From Bacteroidia bacterium (lineage in GTDB: Bacteria; Bacteroidota; Bacteroidia; Flavobacteriales_D; Sanyastnellaceae), in the NCBI GenBank assembly GCA_030427925.1, contig JAUICJ010000019.1, forward strand, positions 1-54,502: a stretch of DNA of 54,502 nt, read 5' to 3'. Position numbers and translations under genes: made by a program. The notes below the pieces were generated by a model that did no database searches, was not told where the DNA came from, and saw only the letters and a list, made by a program, of their open reading frames with translations. Shown here piece after piece: positions 1-9,898 of this stretch. The stretch's first letter is position 1. Every line of letters begins with the position of its first letter.

Positions 1-765
1 CACCTCGCGGCTGACACAGCCATTGCTGCTGGAACCGCCATCTTGAAGATTTATGATTCCGGTGATTTTGATGTCCAAACGAAAGGGGACAACTCGCCAC
101 TTACGCGCGCGGATTTGGCTGCTCACGAGGTGATTTCGGCAGCCTTGGCGGCCACAGGCATTCCCCTGTTGAGCGAAGAAGGACGCGCCATTTCTTTTGC
201 AGAGCGGAGCGCTTGGTCGCGGCTTTGGATCGTAGACCCCATCGATGGCACCAAGGAATTCATCAAACGCAATGGCGAGTTCACGGTAAACATCGCCTTG
301 GTGGAGGACGGCTTGCCGGTCATCGGCGTGATTTACGTGCCCGTCTCTCGGGCGTTGTACCTCGGTGTTGTAGGGGAAGGAGCGTGGAAGGTTGAAGTCG
401 ATCGGGAAGGCAATTGGTCGCTCGACGGTGCTGCGCGGCTGCCGATCCCGAAGGGCGACCGTCCGTATACGGTGGTGGCAAGCCGGTCGCACATGAGCGA
501 GGAGACGGAGGCGTTCATCCGGCAGCTGTGTGAGCAGCACGGTTCCGTCGAGCTGATTTCCCGGGGCAGTTCGCTCAAGTTGTGCATGGTGGCGGAAGGC
601 CTCGCGGATGCGTATCCGCGGTTCGCGCCGACGATGGAATGGGACACCGCCGCGGGTCAGGCCATCTGCATGGCGGCGGGGTTCGACGTGGTGGATCAGC
701 GAACCGGGGTGACCATGCGCTACAACCGTGAGGACTTGCTGAATGCTTGGTTCTTAGTGAAGTAA
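1..765 (+). CDS. cysQ: 3'(2'),5'-bisphosphate nucleotidase, 5' end cut by the window
   Basis: The reading frame is open from base 1, so the true start lies upstream and the TTG at 43 is not the start. The family removes the 3' phosphate of adenosine 3',5'-bisphosphate, a by-product of sulfate assimilation, or dephosphorylates inositol phosphates. Visible signatures of the Mg-dependent inositol monophosphatase fold are the SEEG segment (about 172-183), the metal-binding DPIDGTKEF motif (about 235-261) and the late EWDTAAGQA motif (about 640-664). The DGTKEF variant favours CysQ over a general inositol monophosphatase. The gene ends convergently with the glycosyltransferase and overlaps its 3' end by 12 bases. 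Confidence 0.9.
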   Translation, partial: HLAADTAIAAGTAILKIYDSGDFDVQTKGDNSPLTRADLAAHEVISAALAATGIPLLSEEGRAISFAERSAWSRLWIVDPIDGTKEFIKRNGEFTVNIALVEDGLPVIGVIYVPVSRALYLGVVGEGAWKVEVDREGNWSLDGAARLPIPKGDRPYTVVASRSHMSEETEAFIRQLCEQHGSVELISRGSSLKLCMVAEGLADAYPRFAPTMEWDTAAGQAICMAAGFDVVDQRTGVTMRYNREDLLNAWFLVK

Positions 766-2043
766 CCAATCGCTCAACCGCGCAGCTTGCGCCGATCGGG
801 TGTATTCGGCCACGACCGATGGGTTGCTCGCACGGATGGAGCCGTTGGCCGCTTGGGTCAGGAATTCCGCCACGGCATCGGGCTGATCCCGTTCAAAGGT
901 GGCGCCCGCGTTGCATCGGGCGATGATGCCGGCGGTTTCTCCCGCGCGCGGACCGATGTTGAGGATGGGCTTTGCGACCGCGAGGTATTCGAATAGTTTG
1001 CCCGGGACGTGAGCCAACTCCGCTCCCGGAATGGCGGGGATCAAGCACAGCAACACGTCGGCCTGGAGTTGCCACGCATTGGCCACTTGATGCGGCTGCA
1101 TCCCAAGGCACTGAACGTCGATGCCCGTGGCACGGAAGCCATCCAAGATGCTTTCTGGAGCGGTGCCCACAATCGTCAAGCGAACCCTCCTGTCCGTGTC
1201 CTGCCGAAACCTTCGGATGCCTTCGATGACGACCTCCGGTTCATACCCCGCTGCCATGATGCCCGTATAAACCAAATCGAACCCCGTGAACTCGGGATCT
1301 GCAGGGCGACCGGTGAAGTCGTCGTCGTCAAATCCGTTGGGCAAGTAGAGCAATTTTGAAGGAGCCGATTCCGCGTATTTTTCCTCCAACCGCAACCGGT
1401 ATTGGTCGTGCACGACTACGAGTCGATCGGCCGTTTCCATGACCGAACGCTCATACGCAGCATCCCGTTGGGCACTCCATTTGGAATGCAGCAAATCCCT
1501 ATAATAGAACACATCGGTCCAAGGATCACGGAAATCCGCCACCCAGCGCACACCGGTGCTTTCCTTCAACGCCCGTCCGATGAGCTGCGTGCTGTGGGGC
1601 GGGCTGGTGGTGATGACCCAATCGATGCCGTGCCGCTCAACGATTTCAAGGCCCTTCGCAATGGCCCGTCGATTCCAGCCCTTGCGGGGATCGGGGATGA
1701 AGAGGTGGGTGCGCAACAGCATGCTGATTTGGCCCAACACCGAATCGTTCCCCTTCAAATCCGACGACGCCATCCGATTCGCATGCCGCCCAAACAACCG
1801 CTGGCCTGCGGCAATCGGATTGAAGGCGGTCGCCCGATGTACGGACACTTCGGGCGCCACATCCTCCAGCAACGACTCATCCCAATGGGGATACGTAGCG
1901 TCCGCGGCATCTACCGTCAACACGTGAACCTTCCACCCCAATCGCGCCAATTCCTTGGTCAACTTCAGCCACCGCTGCACCCCCGGCCCTCCCGAAGGCG
2001 GCCAGTAGTAAGCGACGATGAGCAACGTTCCAGGCGTGTCCAT
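754..2043 (-). CDS. Family 1/4-type glycosyltransferase
   Basis: A 429-residue two-domain GT-B glycosyltransferase. The N-terminus has the glycine-rich YYWPPSGGPGVQRW acceptor-side loop after the first beta strand. The C-terminal half contains LVYTGIMAAGYEP and PGKLFEYLAVAKPIL, the region that binds the nucleotide-sugar donor in GT4 enzymes. It probably transfers a sugar during surface polysaccharide or lipid glycosylation; donor and acceptor cannot be read from sequence. It is the last gene of a minus-strand set with the DUF2461 gene (9-base gap) and the small exported protein, with no promoter of its own visible. Start is the ATG at 2043. Confidence 0.85.
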   Translation of the reverse strand: MDTPGTLLIVAYYWPPSGGPGVQRWLKLTKELARLGWKVHVLTVDAADATYPHWDESLLEDVAPEVSVHRATAFNPIAAGQRLFGRHANRMASSDLKGNDSVLGQISMLLRTHLFIPDPRKGWNRRAIAKGLEIVERHGIDWVITTSPPHSTQLIGRALKESTGVRWVADFRDPWTDVFYYRDLLHSKWSAQRDAAYERSVMETADRLVVVHDQYRLRLEEKYAESAPSKLLYLPNGFDDDDFTGRPADPEFTGFDLVYTGIMAAGYEPEVVIEGIRRFRQDTDRRVRLTIVGTAPESILDGFRATGIDVQCLGMQPHQVANAWQLQADVLLCLIPAIPGAELAHVPGKLFEYLAVAKPILNIGPRAGETAGIIARCNAGATFERDQPDAVAEFLTQAANGSIRASNPSVVAEYTRSAQAARLSDWLLH

Positions 2044-2052
2044 GCGCTGTGG

Positions 2053-2718
2053 TTAAGCCCGGTTCAATGCCTCCCGCAAAAACAGCCGAATGGGCTCCGC
2101 TGCACGGGCCACCTCCTCAAGCACGTCCAAGGAATGCGCGCCGATGAGGTCGGCCACGGGGCGTTCGCTCATGTAGTAAAACTGCTTCAGGTACACATCG
2201 GACTGGTTCTCAGCCGCGGATTGAAATTCCTTCGGTAGGCGTTTGTTTCGCTCGCCAAGCAGGTCGCCGAAGTGCGCTACGAAATCCGGGTGATGACGCG
2301 CGGCTTGCCAGGCATCGGGGTGAGCTACGATGCGCGTTCGGACGGCGACGAGTTCTTGCGGACTCAGCCAATACGCCCCGCCGCCGATGAGCCAACCGCT
2401 GGGGGAAGCCTGCAAGTACACGCCAGGTTCCGACGAAGTTTTTCCTCCAGCGCTGATTCCTGCCGCTACGTTGAGTTTGTAGGGCGTTTTGTCTTTGCTG
2501 AATCGGGTGTCGCGGTGAATTCGGAAGATGCAGTCCTTCGCCTGAACATCGCTGAAATCCGGGTGGATGGAGCTCAAACGTTCGATGGCGGCGGTCACGA
2601 ATGCTTTCCACGGGTCGCGCACCGAGCGTTCATAGCGCGACTTGTTCGCTTGGAACCATTCCCGTTCGTTGTGAGCGGCGAGTTCTTCGAGGAACGTGAA
2701 GGTCGCTTCATTCACCAT
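2053..2718 (-). CDS. DUF2461 (TIGR02453) family protein
   Basis: A protein of 221 residues matching the DUF2461 family. The N-terminal motif FLEELAAHNEREWFQANK and the segment RDTRFSKDKTPYKLN are the diagnostic parts. The function of the family is unknown; members are common in Bacteroidota and Actinobacteria and look soluble and cytoplasmic. I chose the ATG at 2718 over a TTG two codons upstream because it gives a typical start that overlaps the TGA of the preceding gene (ATGGTGA), suggesting translational coupling. Confidence 0.85.
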   Translation of the reverse strand: MVNEATFTFLEELAAHNEREWFQANKSRYERSVRDPWKAFVTAAIERLSSIHPDFSDVQAKDCIFRIHRDTRFSKDKTPYKLNVAAGISAGGKTSSEPGVYLQASPSGWLIGGGAYWLSPQELVAVRTRIVAHPDAWQAARHHPDFVAHFGDLLGERNKRLPKEFQSAAENQSDVYLKQFYYMSERPVADLIGAHSLDVLEEVARAAEPIRLFLREALNRA

Positions 2719-3251
2719 GACCAAACCAATGCCAAGCCCGCTACATCGCTGGCCGGGCGCACCTCAGGAGTCCAGCCGAAACCTTCATCGCTGCCACCGC
2801 CGACCAGCGCGTTGTGCGCGTTGATGGCGTTGTTGAAGGCGATGCCCGCCACGATGGCGGTCGCGTAGGCCGATACCCCGAAAATCAGGGGCGCCCGGTA
2901 TTGGCTGTACCATTTGGCGTCCGGAAAATCGTCCTGACGATTCAGTGCAAAAGGCAACGACACGAGGGTTCCGACGCCGGTTCCGATTTGAAGGGCGCTG
3001 AAGGTTCGGAAGGTGCCAAATCGTTTTTGAACCTCAGGGGCTTCATTCAAGTAGGGGCGAATGCGTTTGCCCAGGAATCCGATGGTTTGGGGTTCAACGC
3101 CTTCGGTGCTCCACAGCATCCGGGAGCTTTGCTTGGTGGTGCCGTTCGTGTAGTAGCTGGTGGAAGTTTGGACGTCCAAGTTGATGGGCGTGTTTTGGCC
3201 CCAAATCCCGGAGGCCAACACACAGAAAAGTGCAAGGGTGAACCATTTCAT
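2712..3251 (-). CDS. Small exported protein of unknown function
   Basis: 179 residues. The start MKWFTLALFCVLASGIWGQ is a signal peptide, so the product is exported. The rest is not a family I recognise: a polar N-terminal half, then two hydrophobic stretches at about 88-103 and 120-140 that could be membrane helices. It heads the operon with DUF2461 and the glycosyltransferase and lies divergently to rmuC with only 39 bases between starts. The start is fixed by the signal peptide and by a TATTTTTG -7 box ending 5 bases upstream; the much longer open frame upstream is antisense to rmuC and is not coding. Confidence 0.75.
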   Translation of the reverse strand: MKWFTLALFCVLASGIWGQNTPINLDVQTSTSYYTNGTTKQSSRMLWSTEGVEPQTIGFLGKRIRPYLNEAPEVQKRFGTFRTFSALQIGTGVGTLVSLPFALNRQDDFPDAKWYSQYRAPLIFGVSAYATAIVAGIAFNNAINAHNALVGGGSDEGFGWTPEVRPASDVAGLALVWSW

Positions 3252-3256
3252 GGCGC

Positions 3257-3264
3257 CAAAAATA
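3257..3264 (-). promoter_or_regulatory. -7 box, probably leaderless start
   Basis: Reads TATTTTTG on the minus strand, a perfect TAnnTTTG, and ends 5 bases before the ATG at 3251. The expected transcription start falls at or next to the start codon. Confidence 0.6.
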
Positions 3265-3290
3265 TACCTTCGAGGGAAACTTCGTGCACC

Positions 3291-4427
3291 ATGACCCCTG
3301 AATTGCTCGCAGGCCTCCTCGCGGTGGCCGTCGTCGCCTTGTTCGTTCGACTCATCACCCTGGAGCGACGGCTCAACGAGCGCTTGCGTGAATTCCAATC
3401 GGCCGTCGTGGATGGCTTGGACCGCTCGTCGTCGCTGCACAAGGAACGGATGGACCAAGTCGCTGCGGGTCAACGCGATTGGGCCCAGCGCACAGAAGTT
3501 CAGTTGGAAAAGATGCGCGAAACCGTGGACGAAAAGCTCCACAAGACCCTGGAGGAACGCCTCGGTCGCAGCTTCAAATTGGTGTCCGACCGCCTCGAGG
3601 CCGTTCAGAAGGGACTCGTGGAAATGCAGGCGGTGGCCGGAGACGTGGGCGACCTGAAAAAAGTGCTGAGCAACGTAAAGACCAGTGGCATCCTCGGCGA
3701 GGTCCAGCTCGCGAACCTGCTCGAGCAGCTCCTGACTCCCGACCAGTACGAGGTGAACGCGAAAACCAAACCCGGTTCCGCCGCGCACGTCGAATTCGCC
3801 ATCAAGATGCCCGGGCGTGATGGCGCTTCCGGAGCCCCGGTGTTGCTGCCCATCGACGCGAAATTCCCCCAAACCGACTACCACAACCTGCAAATCGCCC
3901 TCGATGCCGGCGACAAAATTGCGGCGGAAGCGGCCCGCAAGTCCCTTGTCAGCTCCATCAAGACCTTCGCTAAGGACATCAGTTCCCGGTACCTGGCCCC
4001 GCCGCACACGACGGATTTTGGCATCATGTTCTTGCCGGTGGAAGGCCTGTTCGCCGAGGTGGTGCGCCAACCCGGACTCATCGAGGTGCTGCAGCGCGAT
4101 TACAAAGTCATCGTCACGGGGCCGACGACCCTTTCCGCCATTTTGCATTCCCTCCAAATGGGGTTCCGCACCCTCGCCATCCAACAACGGAGCAGCGAAG
4201 TCTGGGACGTCCTCGGCGCGGTGAAAACCGAGTTCAAGCGATTCGGGGACGTCCTCGGCAAAACCCAAAAGAAGCTCAGCGACGCCCACGACGAGTTGGA
4301 AAAGCTCATCGGTACCCGCACCCGCATGATGCTGTCCAAACTCCGATCCGTAGAGGAACTGCCTTCGGCGGAGGCCACGGCACTGCTCGAAAACACCCCG
4401 GATTCCGAAGACGAGTCGGATGCGTAA
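3291..4427 (+). CDS. rmuC: DNA recombination protein RmuC homologue
   Basis: 378 residues. Residues 3-22 form one hydrophobic N-terminal anchor, followed by a charged, probably coiled-coil region to about residue 115, then the RmuC domain with GILGEVQLANLLEQLL, PIDAKFPQTDYHNL and TDFGIMFLPVEGLFAEV. RmuC homologues limit DNA inversion and recombination in E. coli and carry an endonuclease-like fold, although the biochemical role is not settled. The start is the ATG at 3291. The gene is followed by the fatty acid hydroxylase, whose putative -7 box includes the rmuC stop codon. Confidence 0.9.
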   Translation: MTPELLAGLLAVAVVALFVRLITLERRLNERLREFQSAVVDGLDRSSSLHKERMDQVAAGQRDWAQRTEVQLEKMRETVDEKLHKTLEERLGRSFKLVSDRLEAVQKGLVEMQAVAGDVGDLKKVLSNVKTSGILGEVQLANLLEQLLTPDQYEVNAKTKPGSAAHVEFAIKMPGRDGASGAPVLLPIDAKFPQTDYHNLQIALDAGDKIAAEAARKSLVSSIKTFAKDISSRYLAPPHTTDFGIMFLPVEGLFAEVVRQPGLIEVLQRDYKVIVTGPTTLSAILHSLQMGFRTLAIQQRSSEVWDVLGAVKTEFKRFGDVLGKTQKKLSDAHDELEKLIGTRTRMMLSKLRSVEELPSAEATALLENTPDSEDESDA

Positions 4428-4432
4428 ATTGG
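4425..4432 (+). promoter_or_regulatory. Putative -7 box overlapping the rmuC stop codon
   Basis: TAAATTGG, one mismatch to TAnnTTTG. Its first three bases are the rmuC stop codon, and 18 bases separate it from the ATG at 4451. The same spacing and stop-codon overlap recur at 30475. Confidence 0.4.
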
Positions 4433-4450
4433 GAGACAGAATCCCACACC

Positions 4451-5263
4451 ATGGAAACGCTATTTGAGTTCGTTCAGCACATGCCGTCGTGGCAGAAATT
4501 GGTTTGGATTGTGGTCTGCATGTCCTTCGGGGCGCTGCTGGAAGCGCTGGCTCCGCGCAGGCAGAACGAGGGCAGTTGGTGGCGGCACGCCCGGGTCAAC
4601 TTGGTGTTCTTGGCCACGACCGTCGCCATCAATGCAGGGGTGGGGGCAGCCACGTTGGGCGTGTTTTTCTGGGTCGATGCGCATGGGGTTGGATTGCTCC
4701 ACTTGTGGGAGGGGCCGGTTTGGTTGGAGTTGCTTGTTGCGTTGGTCCTGTTCGATTTGATCGGACAGTACACGGTGCATTATTTGCTTCACCAAGTGCC
4801 GGTGCTGTGGCGTTTGCATCAAGTTCACCACAGCGATCCCCACGTGGACATCACCACGGGAACCCGGCACCATCCGCTTGATTTCCTCGTCCGGGAAGCC
4901 TTTGCGCTGCTTGCCGTAGTGGTCGTGGGAGCCCCGTTGGCGTTTTACCTGGTTTACCGCTTGCTCACGGTGTTCTTCACCTACTTCACGCACGCGAATG
5001 TTTCCTTGCCCAAGCCCTTGGAGCGCTTGCTCGGATGGGTGTTTGTTACACCGGACTTGCATAAAATCCACCACCACGATGAAGTGCCGTGGACGGACCG
5101 CAATTATGGAAACATGCTTTCAATTTGGGACCGCTTGTTCCGCACCATGGACCGAGGTGACGTTGACCAAGTCCGCTATGGATTGGACATCACGGACCCC
5201 CAGCGTGGAAGTGAATTGAAGTACCAAATGCTGTTGCCCTTCCGCCGGCACATGCGCCGTTGA
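4451..5263 (+). CDS. Sterol desaturase/fatty acid hydroxylase superfamily membrane protein
   Basis: 270 residues with about four hydrophobic segments and the histidine clusters of the non-haem di-iron hydroxylase superfamily: HYLLH (about 115), HQVHHSD (about 123), HHPLDF (about 140) and HKIHHHDE (about 204). Members hydroxylate or desaturate lipids such as sterols, carotenoids, fatty acyl chains or ether lipids in the membrane; the substrate here is unknown. All histidine clusters are intact, so it should be active. It ends 6 bases before the convergent protease gene. Confidence 0.85.
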   Translation: METLFEFVQHMPSWQKLVWIVVCMSFGALLEALAPRRQNEGSWWRHARVNLVFLATTVAINAGVGAATLGVFFWVDAHGVGLLHLWEGPVWLELLVALVLFDLIGQYTVHYLLHQVPVLWRLHQVHHSDPHVDITTGTRHHPLDFLVREAFALLAVVVVGAPLAFYLVYRLLTVFFTYFTHANVSLPKPLERLLGWVFVTPDLHKIHHHDEVPWTDRNYGNMLSIWDRLFRTMDRGDVDQVRYGLDITDPQRGSELKYQMLLPFRRHMRR

Positions 5264-5269
5264 TTCCGC

Positions 5270-7594
5270 TCAAAAGCAACTCGTTCCAAACAGCCCCAAC
5301 AGAACGAGCATGTCCGCAGTGGACGTCGTCTGGTCCCCGTTCATGTCCCCCACACACGTTCCAGAACACCCGAAATCTCCGAGGAATATCAGGAAATCGG
5401 ACATCGCCACGGTGCCGTCGTTGTTGAGGTCACCGGGACAAACCGCCTCGGCTGCTTCGTCGCCCTCAATGCTTCCATTGCAATCGTTGTCCAGGCCTTC
5501 CATCGTTCCGGGAGCACCAGGGTAGATCGAGGCGTTGTTGTCATCGCAGTCCCCATCGAGCAGAACGAATTCGCTTCCGGAATGGGTGCAACTGCTCAAT
5601 GCAGGACCCGCTCCCACGCCGTCGCTGTCCGCGTCCAAGTAGACGCTTGTTTCAGCGATGCAGGAACCGTCATCGTCGGTGGCTGCTTCGTCAAAATTAC
5701 AGGCTGTGGGATCGGTGCACCCTTCCACTCCGGGACTCGTGGAGCACACCTCGTGGTCAGCTTGGTTGCCGAAATTCCCACCGCTGACCATTGAGGCCAC
5801 GAGCACCCCGTCGGGCCCAGCCAAGGTGTAATTGCCCACAACTCCGTTGTATTGCAACCCATCACCATACGAATCGAACACACTGAAGGTGTAGCAACCG
5901 GGGGAGAGGCAGAAGGTTTCGATGAAGGTGGTTTGTGCGCCGGAGTATGGGCCGCCCTCTACCCAAACCTGCCCATCGGCATCGAGCACTTCCCAAGTGG
6001 TCTCGCTCGGGTAGTTGTCCGTCAACAGGGTAAGTGTGAAGGCCCCGCCTTCAAGCGCGCAGGACCCGTCGTCCACGGATGCGGCGGGGTCGAAGTTGCA
6101 GGCGTTCTCATCCGTGCACCCTGTGCATGCACTGCCGTCGCCCCCGCAAACGCCGCACACGTCATTGTACAGGCAGTTCCCGTCGTCGGTGGTGGCCGTC
6201 GCACTGTAGTTGCACGCAGACGCATCGGTGCAGCCCACCGTAGGGTCGGCGGCCGGGTAGCCGTCAAGGACCAGCGTGCCCGTTCCATTGGGGTCGAGCC
6301 AATCGATGAGGCGCGTACTGGCGGAGCTGCCCGCATCCCACGACACATCGAATTTCCCATAATAATCGTAGGCACCGTTGTTCACGGTTCCGCTGCAGGC
6401 CGCAGCCCCACCGAAGAGTTGGCCGACGATGCGGTGGTTTTGATCAAACAGGGGAGAGCCCGACGATCCGGGTTCGGTAACGCCCAATTCCCAATCGTCG
6501 ATCCACCAAACAGCGGCACCGGATGCGGTCGATGAGGTGGGGGCGTTGTCTTGAAAGCAAATCTTTTTCACATCGCCGGACGGGTGGTGGATGCCCACGG
6601 CTGAACTCGGAGTGACTCCTGTGGCATCCCATCCCGCGTAATGGACATCGTAGCTCGCTGGGGGGGTGGAGCTGAGTTCCACCAACGCCACGTCGGAGCC
6701 GCTGTTGTTCGCCTTGAGGCTGGCACCGCTGATGCTTTGGTTCGTCGGCCCCGTGGAACCGCTGCACGTGGTGCTCTCGTGGTTGAAGTAGAACACCCAA
6801 TTCGAGGGGGTTCCCAAGCAGTGGTTCGCCGTAAGGAAGTAGGGCGTGCCGTCGGATTCCACGTTGTTGATGAGGGCTCCCGTGCAGGAGGCGAAACCGC
6901 CAGAAGCGATGAGTGCCACGGCCTTCTTTTCCGTCTGCCAGTCCGCCCCTTCAGGGCAATTCACATTGACGTTGCACGCTCCGGAATTGCCAAACGGTCC
7001 GAGGGCCGCAGTGCCAGGCGAAGGCGCATCGGGGTGCGCCATCAGGCTGCGGTAACCGTGAATGATTTGGCCGATGGACAGGTGACTCAGTCCGCTGGCC
7101 GACAAGGGTTCGTGCAATTCCATCACCACCGAGTCGCCTTCGAGCAGCCCAATGGCAAACCCTCCCCAAGGCTTTTCGTTCGCTTCGGTAAAGGCGCCGA
7201 GGTATGCCGTTCGATCGGCCTTCCAAACATACAGCGCGCCTCCTTTCGCCAAATCGAACGCATCGAGGTAGAAACTCACGTTCACCCCTTCGGGGCAATG
7301 CACCCCCAATCGCCAGACCCGCTCGTCGCCTTCCACCGACCAACTCCCGCTGTTGCTGAGGTTCAAGTTTACGTTGCGCTCCATCCCGAACCGCCAAGGC
7401 GCTTCTTTGTATAGGTCCGTGACGCTATCAGCCGCTTGAATGGCCGGCCAATCCAGCGCTTCGGTCACCACGTAATCCACTTCCGGGGACCAGTCGGTTC
7501 CCCAGCCGGAGGGGAAGCCTTCGTGAGCAATTTGGGCGGTGCCCGCCGATGCGATGACGCAAGCGGCGAACAAGGGGGCAATTCGGTTCAACAT
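5270..7594 (-). CDS. Secreted trypsin-like (lysyl endopeptidase type) serine protease with C-terminal repeats
   Basis: 774 residues. The start [20 protein letters not shown] is a signal peptide and excludes the longer upstream open frame. The protease domain shows His (TANHC), Asp (SDVALVEL) and Ser ([10 protein letters not shown]), as in Achromobacter lysyl endopeptidase. After it come three G-C-T-D repeats ending in DDGNC or DDGSC, a beta-sandwich module between the second and third repeats, a MopE-like [13 protein letters not shown] segment, and two EF-hand-like segments at the end (DLNNDG and DMNGDQ). There is no recognisable type IX Por sorting domain. The same beta-sandwich recurs in the protein at 50013-53798. 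Probably cell-surface or extracellular and Ca-binding. Confidence 0.88.
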   Translation of the reverse strand: MLNRIAPLFAACVIASAGTAQIAHEGFPSGWGTDWSPEVDYVVTEALDWPAIQAADSVTDLYKEAPWRFGMERNVNLNLSNSGSWSVEGDERVWRLGVHCPEGVNVSFYLDAFDLAKGGALYVWKADRTAYLGAFTEANEKPWGGFAIGLLEGDSVVMELHEPLSASGLSHLSIGQIIHGYRSLMAHPDAPSPGTAALGPFGNSGACNVNVNCPEGADWQTEKKAVALIASGGFASCTGALINNVESDGTPYFLTANHCLGTPSNWVFYFNHESTTCSGSTGPTNQSISGASLKANNSGSDVALVELSSTPPASYDVHYAGWDATGVTPSSAVGIHHPSGDVKKICFQDNAPTSSTASGAAVWWIDDWELGVTEPGSSGSPLFDQNHRIVGQLFGGAAACSGTVNNGAYDYYGKFDVSWDAGSSASTRLIDWLDPNGTGTLVLDGYPAADPTVGCTDASACNYSATATTDDGNCLYNDVCGVCGGDGSACTGCTDENACNFDPAASVDDGSCALEGGAFTLTLLTDNYPSETTWEVLDADGQVWVEGGPYSGAQTTFIETFCLSPGCYTFSVFDSYGDGLQYNGVVGNYTLAGPDGVLVASMVSGGNFGNQADHEVCSTSPGVEGCTDPTACNFDEAATDDDGSCIAETSVYLDADSDGVGAGPALSSCTHSGSEFVLLDGDCDDNNASIYPGAPGTMEGLDNDCNGSIEGDEAAEAVCPGDLNNDGTVAMSDFLIFLGDFGCSGTCVGDMNGDQTTSTADMLVLLGLFGTSCF

Positions 7595-7597
7595 GGC

Positions 7598-7634
7598 AAC
7601 GGGTTCTATCTTCTGGACGAAAATAGAACCCGTT
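7598..7634. promoter_or_regulatory. 12-bp perfect inverted repeat over the protease promoter
   Basis: AACGGGTTCTAT (7598-7609) and ATAGAACCCGTT (7623-7634) are perfect reverse complements with a 13-base spacer. The minus-strand -7 box TATTTTCG (7618-7625) partly overlaps one arm, and the other arm lies just before the ATG at 7594. It could be an operator or a hairpin at the 5' end of the mRNA. Confidence 0.55.
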
Positions 7635-7689
7635 CGTTGCCGCACCGCTCGGAATTCATGAACGGCGCATGGGGATTTGTGCCCGTGCC

Positions 7690-9882
7690 TTATTCGACGA
7701 TGAGGCGCGTGGGGAGGCCTTGCGTTCCGATGGAAACGGTGTAGATGCCCGCGGGCAAGTGGGCCAAATCAAGCCGCGTGGTGCCGGTCGAAAGCGGGGT
7801 TTGGTCCACCCAACGGCCCATCATGTCGCGCAACACCAAATCCCCCGGAGCGTCCGAGCCTTTCCACTCCACGCTCAGCAAGCCGGACGTCGGATTCGGG
7901 TACAACCGCGCGATGACTTCCGAGCCGTTCACCGCCTCCACGCCCACGCCCATGGCGCCGAGCAGGCCCATGTATTCTTGGTAGAACAGGTTCGCGATGC
8001 GTGCGTCGTGGACGATCACGGTGTTCTCATCGTTCGTGGTCTCGGCGGTCGTGGACCAGTTGTGCGAACCCGTGATGACGCGCGGGTCTGAACCGGGCTG
8101 GCTTTGGTCGACGATGCCATATTTGTGGTGCAACTGACCGGAAATGCCTTGGTGCGAATACACCGGAATGCCTGCAGCGGTCAGCGCGTCGTACTCCGAG
8201 CCGCTGGTGTTCACGTCTTCCATCGCGCCGCTCACAGCGGTGAAGATGCTCGAGCCCACTTCGATGACCGCTTCTCCGAGGTCATTCCGCGTGAACGAAA
8301 GGGTGGCAAATTGGAAGTCGTAATCGGTCGTGAGGATGCTCTCCAAGATGGCTTGGTTCGCGCCGTCGCTCGGCGAGAAGTACAATTCGACGGGGCTGCC
8401 ACCGATGAGGAAGCGCTCCGGCGTGTTGATTTCTTTGTCGGGGCCAAATTTGCTGTTCGCCGCATTGGGGGTCATGCCGTCGCTGCCCCACATTTCATTG
8501 AACTCCAGCGTGTAGGCTTTGGCCAAGCTCTCGTCGCCAAAGATGATGAGGTTGTTGGGGTCGGTGTTCAGGTTGTTCGTGGTCCAGTTCGTGGAGCCGG
8601 TGAGGACGAACGCCTTGTCGGTGTAGTCCGCGTCGCCGACGATGAACTTGTTGTGCATGCCCGAGCCTTCGCCGTCGGTGCGCAGGTGAACCGGGATGGA
8701 AGCGGCGAGTTCGGACAAACCGAGGTTCGCGTTTTGGCCTTCGGCGATCCAACGGATTTGCACGCCGTTCGCTGCGGCTTGGTTCACGGCATCGGTGATG
8801 GTCGTGTTGTTCGTGTTGTAGACCGCGATGTCCAAGGTGTGTTCTGCGCTGAGGATGTAGGCGGCGATGGTGTCGTTCGTGGCCGAGCCGAGGCTCACCG
8901 CTTCTTCGATGGTGGCCACGCTGTTGTCCACCTCCGTTACGAAGTAGGCGCGGATCCAACCGGGGCTTTCCGAAACGGTGGCGTACGGGCGCACCACCGA
9001 CATGGTGGAATCCTCACCGAGGATGGAGATGACCCGCGCGTAGTAAATGGTGCCTGGGGTGAGCTCGGTCAAGGTGATGCTGTGGTCCTGCGTCAGGGTG
9101 GCGTCGCTCGTGATTTGGCCCAAATCCGGGGTCAACCCATACTCCACGTGGCTGTCTCCCTCCACATCGGTGAGCCAATTCAAGCTGAAGCTCGTCGTGG
9201 TCAAATCGTCTTGCAGGACGGACGTGGCCAAGTTGATGGCCGACGTGGCCACCACATCGTCCAAACCGCGCGGCAGCAATTGGTACCCGCCAAAACCGTC
9301 GAACGAGAACTGGGACACGATGCCATACAGGTCCACTTCGCCGGCCGAAAGGATTTGGCCGACCAGTTCGTTCGAAGTCCGGACGTAAATGACTCCGTCC
9401 TCGCCGCCTGCGGAGAAGCTGTAGGTGTTGTTTCCGGAAATGATTTGGCCTCCGTTGGTGAACATCGCGCCCGGGATGTAGACGAGCTGCCCTTCGAGGG
9501 ACTCGTTCATTTGGGAGGGGGTGATTTGCAACGGCTCGGGGAGGGGATTGCCGCTCGAGAGCACCTCCACGTTCGTGACGTTGGCAGGTCCGACTTCGAG
9601 CAAGCCATTGTATTCGGACAGCTCGGCGGTCATCGTCACCTCGTCACCGGGTTGCGGATCGGCCCAGCCGCTCCAATCGGAACCCGGATACAGCGCAATG
9701 CCCGCGGTTTCGTCTTGGATGTAGCGAATGGAACCGAAGTTCTCATCCGAAGTGACGATGCCGGTCACGGTGACCACGTCGCCCACGCCGTAATTCGTGC
9801 GGGCATCGAGGATGGAGGTTTGGCCCACAGCCCAAATCGGGGCAGCGAAAGCCAAGGTGAGGAGGATGCGTTTCATCATCAT
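7690..9882 (-). CDS. Exported phospholipase-D-fold protein with type IX sorting signal
   Basis: 730 residues. Signal peptide [21 protein letters not shown]. Then an OB-fold-like region of the DUF5689 type (about 22-200), a fibronectin type III-like domain (about 205-300), and a PLD domain with two HKD-like motifs, [20 protein letters not shown] and [16 protein letters not shown]. The C-terminus (LYPNPTSG to the end) is a type A type IX sorting domain, so the protein should reach the cell surface. PLD-fold enzymes cut phosphodiester bonds in DNA or phospholipids; an OB-fold nearby favours nucleic acid. It follows the TonB receptor by 16 bases. Three tandem ATGs (9882, 9879, 9876) are possible starts. 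Confidence 0.85.
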   Translation of the reverse strand: MMMKRILLTLAFAAPIWAVGQTSILDARTNYGVGDVVTVTGIVTSDENFGSIRYIQDETAGIALYPGSDWSGWADPQPGDEVTMTAELSEYNGLLEVGPANVTNVEVLSSGNPLPEPLQITPSQMNESLEGQLVYIPGAMFTNGGQIISGNNTYSFSAGGEDGVIYVRTSNELVGQILSAGEVDLYGIVSQFSFDGFGGYQLLPRGLDDVVATSAINLATSVLQDDLTTTSFSLNWLTDVEGDSHVEYGLTPDLGQITSDATLTQDHSITLTELTPGTIYYARVISILGEDSTMSVVRPYATVSESPGWIRAYFVTEVDNSVATIEEAVSLGSATNDTIAAYILSAEHTLDIAVYNTNNTTITDAVNQAAANGVQIRWIAEGQNANLGLSELAASIPVHLRTDGEGSGMHNKFIVGDADYTDKAFVLTGSTNWTTNNLNTDPNNLIIFGDESLAKAYTLEFNEMWGSDGMTPNAANSKFGPDKEINTPERFLIGGSPVELYFSPSDGANQAILESILTTDYDFQFATLSFTRNDLGEAVIEVGSSIFTAVSGAMEDVNTSGSEYDALTAAGIPVYSHQGISGQLHHKYGIVDQSQPGSDPRVITGSHNWSTTAETTNDENTVIVHDARIANLFYQEYMGLLGAMGVGVEAVNGSEVIARLYPNPTSGLLSVEWKGSDAPGDLVLRDMMGRWVDQTPLSTGTTRLDLAHLPAGIYTVSIGTQGLPTRLIVE

Positions 9883-9898
9883 GAGGGGATTGGCGGGT

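Noticed and set aside
3252-4289. Long N-terminal extension of the small exported protein
   Set aside because: It is antisense to rmuC; the signal peptide and a -7 box place the start at 3251.
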